Origin: Rhodobacterales bacterium | GTDB taxonomy: Bacteria > Pseudomonadota > Alphaproteobacteria > Rhodobacterales > Rhodobacteraceae | Reading direction: 5' to 3' | Length of the DNA: 10,205 bases | Assembly (NCBI GenBank): GCA_025357355.1 | Contig: JANXPK010000544.1 | Location: 1 to 10,205 of the forward strand | In this document: in pieces, positions 1 through 5,950 of the stretch | How positions within the stretch are numbered: position 1 is the stretch's first letter | How the letters are laid out: every line of letters begins with the position of its first letter | Made by a program: the position numbers and the translations under genes | Notes under the pieces: model-generated | Told to the model about the DNA's origin: nothing | The model's input: only the letters and a program-made list of their open reading frames with translations | Database searches by the model: none

Positions 1-702
1 CGCGCCCGAACCGCTGGGACCATAAAGCTTGTGGCCGGTAATCGCGTAAAAGTCGCAGCCGATCTCTTGCACATCGACCGGCATATGCACCGCCGCCTGC
101 GAGCCGTCCACCAGCACGGGAACCCCCCGCTCATGCGCGCCCCGGCAAATCGCCTGAACATCGACCACGGTGCCCAGCACATTCGACATATGGGTCACCG
201 CAATCAGCCTTGTGCGCGGCGTGATGGCGGCCAGAACCGCCAGCGGGTCCAGATCGCCTTTGGCGTCAACCTCGACCCATTTCAACACCACGCCCTGCCG
301 CTCGCGCAGGAAATGCCACGGCACAATGTTGGCGTGATGCTCCATCACGCTGATGATGATCTCGTCGCCGGGCTGCAGGCGTGGCGCGGCCCATGCATAA
401 GAGACCAGATTGATCCCCTCCGTCGTGCCAGAGGTGAAAACGATGTGATCGGGGGATGGTGAGTTGAGGAACCGCACAATCTTGGCGCGCGCCGCCTCAT
501 AGTGGTCGGTTGCGAGGTTTGAGAGGTAATGCAGGCCCCGGTGGACATTGGCGTATTCGTGGGTATAGGCCTGCGACACGGCGTCGATTACTACCTGCGG
601 CTTCTGCGCCGAGGCACCGTTATCCAGATAAACCAGCGGCACGTCGTTGACGCGACGCGACAGAATCGGGAAGTCGGCGCGAATGGCTTCAACGTCATAC
701 AT
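1..702 (-). CDS. sufS: SufS group II cysteine desulfurase, N-terminal 234 residues (runs off left edge)
   Basis: PLP-dependent enzyme that takes sulfur from L-cysteine as an enzyme persulfide and passes it to the SufBCD scaffold, usually through SufE or SufU (neither is in this window). The visible part holds the cofactor site: VYLDNGASAQKP near residues 24-35, the TSGTTEGIN phosphate-binding loop at 90-98, H122 in MEHHANIVPWH (stacks on PLP), D199 and Q202 in VLVDGSQAAVH, and the Schiff-base lysine K225 in GHKLYGPSG. H122 and K225 line up with E. coli H123 and K226. The catalytic cysteine lies in the missing C-terminal ~40%, as the family is about 405 residues. The start ATG overlaps the stop of the preceding YIP1-like gene by 8 bp (ATGTATGA), so translation is probably coupled. 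It is the last visible gene of the operon. The first residue after YLDN is G where A is usual, a minor change. Confidence 0.96.
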   Translation of the reverse strand, partial: MYDVEAIRADFPILSRRVNDVPLVYLDNGASAQKPQVVIDAVSQAYTHEYANVHRGLHYLSNLATDHYEAARAKIVRFLNSPSPDHIVFTSGTTEGINLVSYAWAAPRLQPGDEIIISVMEHHANIVPWHFLRERQGVVLKWVEVDAKGDLDPLAVLAAITPRTRLIAVTHMSNVLGTVVDVQAICRGAHERGVPVLVDGSQAAVHMPVDVQEIGCDFYAITGHKLYGPSGSGA

Positions 703-1282
703 GAACGACCCCAAACCCGGCCAAGATCACCATGACCACCACCATGGCCAGAACGGCGACCACGCTAGACGCGACGATGCCCAGGAATGTCAGCCCAAGC
801 GAGGCATAGCCGTGCATCTCCGCGACAAAATTGGTCAAAAGCCAAAGCGACAGCAACAGTCCCCCCACAACCACCAGAATCGCAAGGGGAGGCAGAAGGG
901 TGATAACGAAAGTCTGTCCGACCGACACCACGATCAGGATGGCTTCGAGCCAGCCCATCACAACCAATGCCTGGGCAAAAGTGCCCTTGCCGCGCGTCAC
1001 TCGGCCCAAAAGATACAAGGTCGCAGTCAGACAGACGAGGCCCAGGAATTGCACGGCCGCCAAATTGAACGGGCTGGTGAAGATCGACGCGGTCAGTGGG
1101 TCAACCTCTGGCGGCAGCGGTCCCATGATCAGCGACAGGATCAGCGCTGTCACCACCGCCATCAGGGCAAGTGCCAGCCAGCCCTCGGCCGGCGACAATT
1201 GCCAACCCAGAACCACGCGGATGCCCCGCCGCGGGGCTTGCAGCGACAGCCTTGCCGTCTGGATTAGATCACCGGGCGTCAT
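695..1282 (-). CDS. YIP1-like integral membrane protein (second of a tandem pair)
   Basis: This 195-residue, strongly hydrophobic protein has about five predicted membrane segments, near residues 35-54, 72-93, 103-125, 130-152 and 160-192, with a short polar N-terminus carrying several arginines (PRRGIR). The layout and the RGKGTFAQALVVMGWLEA motif between segments 2 and 3 resemble bacterial YIP1-domain proteins, whose biochemical role is not known. The start ATG overlaps the stop of the previous gene by 4 bp (ATGA), preceded by a purine-rich GGAAAAAGG; its own stop overlaps the sufS start. It is therefore embedded in the suf operon between sufD and sufS. No catalytic motif or metal-binding residue cluster is visible, and there is only one cysteine (C84, in a membrane segment), so a direct cluster-carrying role is not supported. 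The family assignment comes from pattern recognition only. Confidence 0.85.
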   Translation of the reverse strand: MTPGDLIQTARLSLQAPRRGIRVVLGWQLSPAEGWLALALMAVVTALILSLIMGPLPPEVDPLTASIFTSPFNLAAVQFLGLVCLTATLYLLGRVTRGKGTFAQALVVMGWLEAILIVVSVGQTFVITLLPPLAILVVVGGLLLSLWLLTNFVAEMHGYASLGLTFLGIVASSVVAVLAMVVVMVILAGFGVVHV

Positions 1283-1758
1283 CCTTTTTCCACTTCACGC
1301 AACATCACAATCCACAACGCCAGAAACCCCAGCGCCACGGCCCAGCCCAGTGCCGCTGCGAGCAGGCCATTGCCCAATACCCCCAACACCATCCCCTGCA
1401 CCAGCATCGCGGGCGAAATGGCGACCAAAGTCCAGAATAAGGCAAGCCGCGCCCCGAAATAGCTGCCCCTGCCGCCGAACCAGCCTGCCCCAATATGCGC
1501 AATCGCGGCCAGGAGATACCAGAACGGAATTGTGGTCAGTAATCCAAGGCCCGAGGCGTAAAGCCTTGGCAGCACGGATGCGCCAGCGTCGAAATAGGCC
1601 TGACGTTCCAGATTTGGTGTCAGGGCGACAAGGGCCAGCAACAGGAAAGTCAGCAGCAAGGAAAATGCGAAAGGCTCTGACGTGCCCCGCGCCAACAAGC
1701 GCCGTACGACGCTGCGCGGACCGCGCCAGGTTTCGACGATATCGGTGGTGACTGCCAT
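1279..1758 (-). CDS. YIP1-like integral membrane protein (first of a tandem pair)
   Basis: This 159-residue protein has about four membrane segments, near residues 30-48, 68-90, 103-128 and 130-152, after an amphipathic, arginine-rich N-terminus (WRGPRSVVRRLLARGT). The motif GGRGSYFGARLALFWTL at about 95-111 parallels RGKGTFAQALVVMGWLEA in the next gene, so the two are probably diverged paralogues of the YIP1 family. It contains no cysteine. The ATG overlaps the sufD stop by one base (TGATG) and its stop overlaps the next start as ATGA, which places it in the same transcript as sufD and sufS. It has only a weak Shine-Dalgarno (GAGG, about 11 nt from the ATG), so it probably relies on reinitiation after sufD. 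Function is unknown; a membrane-anchoring or transport role linked to Fe-S assembly would be speculation. Confidence 0.82.
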   Translation of the reverse strand: MAVTTDIVETWRGPRSVVRRLLARGTSEPFAFSLLLTFLLLALVALTPNLERQAYFDAGASVLPRLYASGLGLLTTIPFWYLLAAIAHIGAGWFGGRGSYFGARLALFWTLVAISPAMLVQGMVLGVLGNGLLAAALGWAVALGFLALWIVMLREVEKG

Positions 1759-3035
1759 CAGCGGTCGTGCCTCGCCAGCCAGCCTTCCAAACGGCTGCGG
1801 ATGTCCTCGGCGATGGCCTCATCGTCAATCTCTTCAATTGCTTGGGTGAGGAAGGCCAATACCAACAACGATTGTGCCGCCGCCTTGGGCACCCCTCGTG
1901 ATCGCAGATAGAACAGCGCGGTGTCGTCGATAGCACCGGATGTCGAGCCATGGCTGCATTTCACGTCGTCGGCATAGATCTCCAGCTCTGGCTTGGCAAG
2001 AAACTGGCTATCGCCGTCCAGCAGCAGCGCCTGGCTGATCTGATAGCCGTCAGTTTTCTGTGCACCGGGCTTGACCAGAATCTTGCCCTGAAACACCCCG
2101 ACAGCCGCATTCTTGAGTACCTTTTTGAACACTTGACGGCTTTCGCAGCGCAGGGCGTCGTGGGTGATAAAGACGGTGTCGTCGTGATGAAACGCGCCAT
2201 CCCCCATCGCCGCACCAGCGACATGGGCGACGGCATCGTCACCCGCCAACTCGATCACAGCCTCGTTGCGCGTCAGCATACCATTGGCAGTCAAGGTAAA
2301 GCTTTTGAACAGCGCCTTGCTGGCAAGACGGGCAAAGATATGAGTGACGGCACGGCGGCCATGATCGCGGCCTTGTGCGCGGATGTGGTGAAAACGTGCG
2401 CCCACGCCAACCTCGACCTCCATCACCTTGTTGAGGCGGGCGGCGGCAGGTCCGCTTTCCAGGACAGTCAGGCTCGTGCCGGTTTCTAGCTTGATACAAT
2501 GGTGCAGCATCGCATCGGAGTTCTCTGATTTATGAACATAAATCAGAGAAACGGGCTTAGTCGCCTTGCCGGTGACACGGATCAGGACACCGTCGCAGGC
2601 AAAGGCGGTGTTCATTGCGGCCAAGGGCCGGGCCACGGGTTTTTGACCCCGGGCCTCCAGCGTCCCGAAAAGTTCTGCGATCCAGGTCGCAGGCGTGGCA
2701 GTCTCGACCAGTCGCGAAATCTCGACCCCTGCCAGCTTTAGGTCATCCGAGGCGTCGGCGTCGAATTCCCCATCGACGAACACCAGCTTCAACTGGTCGA
2801 TCGCGCCGAAAATCGGCGTCTCATCGCTGGCATCAAAAGCCACCGCGCTGGTCGCCGCGTTGTCGTTCAAGCTGGCCGGGTCGGTGTAACGCCAATACTC
2901 GTCGCGCTTGCCGGGCAGACCCATGGCGTGCAGCCGCGCCAACGCCTGCGCTCGCGCCGCCTCCAGTCCCTTTGGCAGCGTCATCCCAGCAAGACGCGCG
3001 GCCAGTTGATCCTGTCTGACCTGCACCAACCCCAT
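1758..3035 (-). CDS. sufD: Fe-S cluster assembly scaffold protein SufD
   Basis: Non-catalytic beta-helix partner of SufB in the SufBC2D complex, cytoplasmic, where nascent Fe-S clusters form at the SufB-SufD interface. The 425-residue protein matches the family size. The conserved C-terminal block is intact: GVFQGKILVKPGAQKTDGYQ (314-331), LEIYADDVKCSHGSTSG (351-367) and LFYLRSRGVPKAAAQ (374-388). H362 in CSHG corresponds to E. coli SufD H360, a proposed cluster-assembly ligand, and C360 is also present. The ATG at 3035 is preferred over a GTG one codon upstream (3038) because GGAGG at 3043-3047 sits 7 nt from the ATG but only 4 nt from the GTG. The ATG overlaps the sufC stop as TGATG. Oddity: codons 162-172 form a 30-bp near-perfect palindrome, described separately. 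Confidence 0.97.
   Translation of the reverse strand: MGLVQVRQDQLAARLAGMTLPKGLEAARAQALARLHAMGLPGKRDEYWRYTDPASLNDNAATSAVAFDASDETPIFGAIDQLKLVFVDGEFDADASDDLKLAGVEISRLVETATPATWIAELFGTLEARGQKPVARPLAAMNTAFACDGVLIRVTGKATKPVSLIYVHKSENSDAMLHHCIKLETGTSLTVLESGPAAARLNKVMEVEVGVGARFHHIRAQGRDHGRRAVTHIFARLASKALFKSFTLTANGMLTRNEAVIELAGDDAVAHVAGAAMGDGAFHHDDTVFITHDALRCESRQVFKKVLKNAAVGVFQGKILVKPGAQKTDGYQISQALLLDGDSQFLAKPELEIYADDVKCSHGSTSGAIDDTALFYLRSRGVPKAAAQSLLVLAFLTQAIEEIDDEAIAEDIRSRLEGWLARHDR
2521..2550. repeat. Near-perfect 30-bp palindrome inside sufD
   Basis: The left arm TTCTCTGATTTATG (2521-2534) is the exact reverse complement of CATAAATCAGAGAA (2537-2550), with only AA between them. It lies wholly within sufD codons 162-172 (V S L I Y V H K S E N) and keeps the frame. 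It is AT-rich in a GC-rich gene and uses several A/T-ending codons (TCT, ATT, TAT, GTT, CAT, AAA, TCA). In mRNA it could form a long, tight hairpin; as DNA it could be a dimer-binding site or a cruciform. Function is unknown. Confidence 0.9.
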
Positions 3036-3790
3036 CACTGCGCCTCCGAGACAAGGTCGGCGTAGCCGTTGTTCTCGACCTCGAGCGCGAGGTCAGGGCC
3101 ACCCGACTTGATGATGCGTCCTGCCGCCATGATATGCACGACATCCGGTTTGATGTGATCCAAAAGCCGCTGGTAGTGGGTGATAACCAGAAACGCCCGG
3201 CCCGCGTCGCGCAAGGCGTTGACCCCTTCGGCGACCAATTTCATCGCGTCGACGTCCAGCCCTGAATCGGTCTCATCCAGGATGCACATCCGCGGCTCCA
3301 GCACCGCCATCTGCAAGATTTCATTGCGCTTTTTCTCGCCGCCCGAAAAGCCCACGTTGACCGGACGCTTGAGCATTTCAGCGTCGATCTGCAGCGTCTT
3401 GGCCTTTGCGCGCACCAGTTTAAGAAAATCGCCTGCGGAAACCTCCGGCTCGCCACGGGCCTTGCGTTGAGCGTTGAGGGCGGTGCGCAGGAAAGTCATA
3501 TTGCCCACACCGGGAATTTCCACCGGATACTGAAAGGCCAGAAACAGCCCCGCTGCCGCCCGGGCCTCTGGCTCCATCACCAGAAGGTCCTGCTCGCCCA
3601 AAGTCGCACTGCCTTCGGTCACGATGTAGCCCTCGCGCCCGGCCAGCACGTAGCTCAGCGTCGATTTGCCCGATCCGTTCGGCCCCATGATGGCATGAAC
3701 CTCGCCAGCCCCGACCGTAAGGTCGACCCCGCGCAGGATTTGCTTGTCTTCGGCTTCAAGCCGGACATGCAGGTTCTTGATCGTCAACAT
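3035..3790 (-). CDS. sufC: Fe-S cluster assembly ATPase SufC
   Basis: Cytoplasmic ABC-type ATPase that binds SufB and SufD and drives the conformational change needed for cluster assembly. The motifs are complete: Walker A GPNGSGKST (36-44, K42), a Q-loop in FLAFQYP (around Q87), the signature FSGGEKKR (148-155), Walker B ILDETDSGLD (170-179, with SufC-specific ETDSGLD and catalytic E173) and the switch histidine H205 in VITHYQRLL. The length of 251 residues is close to E. coli SufC (248). A longer reading frame starts at TTG 3805, but AAGGA at 3798-3802 ends exactly 7 nt before the ATG at 3790 and would lie inside the longer protein, so MLTIKNLHVRL is taken as the N-terminus. It follows the methyltransferase-like gene after 21 bp and overlaps sufD by 1 bp. 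No membrane component is encoded, as expected for this soluble ABC family. Confidence 0.97.
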   Translation of the reverse strand: MLTIKNLHVRLEAEDKQILRGVDLTVGAGEVHAIMGPNGSGKSTLSYVLAGREGYIVTEGSATLGEQDLLVMEPEARAAAGLFLAFQYPVEIPGVGNMTFLRTALNAQRKARGEPEVSAGDFLKLVRAKAKTLQIDAEMLKRPVNVGFSGGEKKRNEILQMAVLEPRMCILDETDSGLDVDAMKLVAEGVNALRDAGRAFLVITHYQRLLDHIKPDVVHIMAAGRIIKSGGPDLALEVENNGYADLVSEAQ

Positions 3791-3797
3791 CGTCTTT

Positions 3798-3802
3798 TCC
3801 TT
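3798..3802 (-). promoter_or_regulatory. Ribosome binding site that fixes the sufC start
   Basis: AAGGA on the minus strand ends 7 nt before the ATG at 3790. It favours that ATG over the in-frame TTG at 3805, which this site would follow. Confidence 0.75.
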
Positions 3803-3811
3803 CAATCTGTC

Positions 3812-4405
3812 TTAATGCGGGATGGCATAGGCTGCCATGATCCACTGCATCTGGGCAACGGGCATCGGCTGGGGGGTGAACTGGAACCGGGCCATGCGGC
3901 CGATCATGTCGGGCGGTCCGACCAGGCGCTCGATCTGGGCATAGCGCGGGCGGCCAAGGTAATCGTCAATCAGCACGGTGACGGCGCGCGAGATGCGGAA
4001 CAGCACGGTCAGCGCACAGGCGAGCCGGAACCTGCCGTCAATCAGCACGACATCGGGGTGGACAAAATCCTCGCGGTCCCAGACCGAAATGGGATAGCCC
4101 GACCACCGCGTCACATATTTGTTGTCTACCGGAAAGCCCCAGTCGCGGGTCTTACCGATGTCAGCGTGATGCAAGCTTAGCGTGGCACTCGGCGGATTGA
4201 AGTCGAACCAAGCTTGCATCTTGGCCAGCCAGGGGGCCGAACTTTCCACCGAGAACACCCGCCGCCCGGGCAAACCCGCTGCAACCACGGTCGATCCGCC
4301 TGTGCCATATTCCAGTATGGTGGCAGCCCCCTGATAAGCCGCGATCAGTGCAGCACTTTCTTCAGGCGGCATCGTCAGGGTCGGGGCGTGCTCGGCATCA
4401 GCCAT
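3812..4405 (-). CDS. Rossmann-fold (class I SAM methyltransferase-like) protein between sufB and sufC
   Basis: This 197-residue protein carries features of class I SAM-dependent methyltransferases: motif I at 30-39 (ILEYGTGGST) after an N-terminal helix, an acidic residue at the end of the second strand (E54 in VFSVESS), and a strand-D-G element VVLIDGRFR (119-127) followed by helix and strand (AVTVLIDDYLGR, 141-152). It ends in a basic/aromatic tail without membrane segments. No substrate-defining motif is visible, and loss of catalytic activity cannot be excluded. The ATG at 4405 has a clear GGAGG 5 nt upstream (4411-4415). It follows the membrane protein gene by 15 bp and precedes sufC by 21 bp. 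It could act on a sugar, a small molecule or a protein; a link to Fe-S biogenesis rests only on gene position. Confidence 0.82.
   Translation of the reverse strand: MADAEHAPTLTMPPEESAALIAAYQGAATILEYGTGGSTVVAAGLPGRRVFSVESSAPWLAKMQAWFDFNPPSATLSLHHADIGKTRDWGFPVDNKYVTRWSGYPISVWDREDFVHPDVVLIDGRFRLACALTVLFRISRAVTVLIDDYLGRPRYAQIERLVGPPDMIGRMARFQFTPQPMPVAQMQWIMAAYAIPH
4168..4220. repeat. 11-bp perfect inverted repeat with 31-nt spacer inside the methyltransferase-like gene
   Basis: GATGCAAGCTT at 4168-4178 is the exact reverse complement of AAGCTTGCATC at 4210-4220. It lies in coding sequence. An arm pair of this length with a spacer this large could occur by chance in 10 kb. Confidence 0.85.
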
Positions 4406-4420
4406 GCCAGCCTCCGCCGC

Positions 4421-4963
4421 TCACAGCATGAAACAGATCCCGCGCCACAGAATCGAATAAAGCTTGGTATGGCTTACGATCTGGTTGACCCAAATCTCTG
4501 ACGTCACCATGGCGAAAAACTTGGGGTACAGATGCACGGCATTGTGAATGAAAAGCGCCCCCAATACGACGCCGGTCGATTTCAGCGTGGTGAACGCGCG
4601 CGAGTTCAGGCCAAGGAAATAGCCCAGCAGCATCGAAATTACGATGCCAACCACGATTTGCACCAGCGATTCGACGTCCGGATTGGCCTTGAGGTTGGGC
4701 ATGCCTTGCACGTGGTAGCGCGCCACCTGACCAACGGCGTGCGACACCGCACCCAGAGCCACGGCGGCAGTCATCGACACCGGATATAGAATGTTGCCGA
4801 TCAAGACCATGCCGCGCGAGGGCTTGGGTTTGCGGTCGCGGCGCGGCATTTGGTAGACTTCGTCCACGCCCACAAACAAAAGCTGGGTCGAGCTTGCGAT
4901 ATTGCGCTCGATCCGCGCCAGGCGCGCAGCGAAGTCCGAATGGTTCTGCGAAATCGCTTGCAT
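4421..4963 (-). CDS. Small integral membrane protein of unknown function
   Basis: This 180-residue protein is not recognised. A roughly 50-residue cytoplasm-like N-terminus ends in a very basic stretch (MPRRDRKPKPSRG, 39-51). About three hydrophobic segments follow, near 52-78, 101-119 and 127-145, with a C-terminal tail containing several aromatic residues and one cysteine (C177). The positive residues before the first segment suggest the N-terminus stays inside. There is no signal peptide and no known enzymatic motif. The ATG at 4963 is the only plausible start: an in-frame stop (TAG) lies 9 codons upstream and no ATG or GTG comes between. Its ribosome binding site is weak. It is separated from the FkbM gene by 90 bp, the largest gap in the operon. 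With methyltransferase-like genes on both sides, it could belong to an envelope-modification cassette, but that is inference. Confidence 0.75.
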   Translation of the reverse strand: MQAISQNHSDFAARLARIERNIASSTQLLFVGVDEVYQMPRRDRKPKPSRGMVLIGNILYPVSMTAAVALGAVSHAVGQVARYHVQGMPNLKANPDVESLVQIVVGIVISMLLGYFLGLNSRAFTTLKSTGVVLGALFIHNAVHLYPKFFAMVTSEIWVNQIVSHTKLYSILWRGICFML

Positions 4964-5053
4964 GCGACCCGGCCCCCGCGCCCCGGTTCCCTATGAAGGT
5001 AGTCGCCGAACAATGGCCGAATTGGGGAAGAACTGGTGCCATTTCGCGCAAAG

Positions 5054-5950
5054 TCATGGGACGACCTCTTTGGCCATGCCCCTGACCGCGCGGTCCGGCA
5101 AAGCTTGTGCGTAGGTCAGTGCCCGACCGGCATCCACCTGACCGCGCGCGACCAGGTGATCCAGACACCGCAACGCGACGTCAAAGCTTTCAAACACTGC
5201 ATCAGCCAGAATGGCCAAATGCTTCAGTTTTTCGGACCCGATGTCTTCGGCAAACCGCAGCGAACGAATGAAAACCGCGTCGCCGTCCAGTAACTGGTTG
5301 TCATGGCGCCGCTTGTCCAATTCGCCATTCAGCCCGCCGCGCAGGGAAAACCCCTTGGTGAACAGGAATTTGTGAAAATCCAGACCGGCTTCGCGCAGGG
5401 CTGCCATTTGCGCATCCAGCAAGGGCTGCCCGACATAAAGCGGAACAAAGGCCACCTCCGTAATCACTGCAGCCACCTGACGCAGCTTTTCCCGCGCGCC
5501 ATCGAACACCTGCAACTCACCGCCCTGCACATCGATCTTCAACAGATCGAACTCAGGCACCTCGTCCAGATCGTCGATCCGCACAGTCTTCACCGGAAAT
5601 GTCGCCTCGACGAGCGTCGGTGCGGCCAATCGGGCAAAGAACCCGGTCGTGCGCGGATCGGGCGGCAACAGCGAAGACAAGGACGGCACACGGCAAACGT
5701 AAAACGTGCCGGTGCTGCCATCGCCGACGGCATAAGGCAAATAAGTCTCACCCGGCTTCGCGGTCAGCCGGGCAAAGGCGCGCTCTTCGGGTTCAAAGCC
5801 CCAGACCTCGCACAGCCCCAGCAGCAGCAGCCCGCCATAGGGATTACTGTTGACCGGATTGGCCCCAACCTCGATAACCCGCGTCCGCCGTTCCGGCTGC
5901 AACAGGGCAACAAGGGCCTTCACTCGTGCCGCGTTGAACGCCTTTCCCAT
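5054..5950 (-). CDS. FkbM-family SAM-dependent methyltransferase
   Basis: This 298-residue protein shows the FkbM pattern: SAM-binding motif I VIEVGANPVNSNPYGG (25-40), the second-strand acidic motif VWGFEPEE (49-56), the loop PSLSSLLPPDP (89-99), and the hallmark FDLLKIDVQGGELQVFDGA (134-152). FkbM enzymes O-methylate sugars, polyketides or other hydroxyl groups. The substrate here cannot be deduced. A C-terminal extension (about 230-298) is helical in character and has no recognised domain. The ATG directly follows the sufB stop (TGAATG, no gap), so it is probably translated by ribosomes that have just finished sufB. It is not a canonical Suf component and, with the two genes downstream, separates sufB from sufC. 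The core domain looks intact, so a working enzyme is likely. Confidence 0.9.
   Translation of the reverse strand: MGKAFNAARVKALVALLQPERRTRVIEVGANPVNSNPYGGLLLLGLCEVWGFEPEERAFARLTAKPGETYLPYAVGDGSTGTFYVCRVPSLSSLLPPDPRTTGFFARLAAPTLVEATFPVKTVRIDDLDEVPEFDLLKIDVQGGELQVFDGAREKLRQVAAVITEVAFVPLYVGQPLLDAQMAALREAGLDFHKFLFTKGFSLRGGLNGELDKRRHDNQLLDGDAVFIRSLRFAEDIGSEKLKHLAILADAVFESFDVALRCLDHLVARGQVDAGRALTYAQALPDRAVRGMAKEVVP

Noticed and set aside
1223..1237. GCCCCGC-C-GCGGGGC inverted repeat
   Set aside because: It lies within coding sequence made of GC-rich arginine, proline and glycine codons, where short GC palindromes are common by chance.
695..1751. Long open frames antisense to or overlapping the YIP1-like genes (e.g. 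plus 831-1751, minus 1295-1951)
   Set aside because: They translate to arginine- and proline-rich low-complexity peptides typical of shadow frames in GC-rich DNA, while the chosen minus-strand frames give coherent membrane proteins with overlapping starts and stops.
3791..3805. Longer SufC starting at TTG 3805
   Set aside because: The extension would contain the ribosome binding site itself, and the ATG at 3790 has ideal spacing and matches the family N-terminus.
4398..5168. Minus-strand open frame spanning the membrane protein and the 90-bp gap
   Set aside because: It overlaps two better-supported genes, lacks any family motif and is rich in arginine and glycine, as expected for an off-frame reading.
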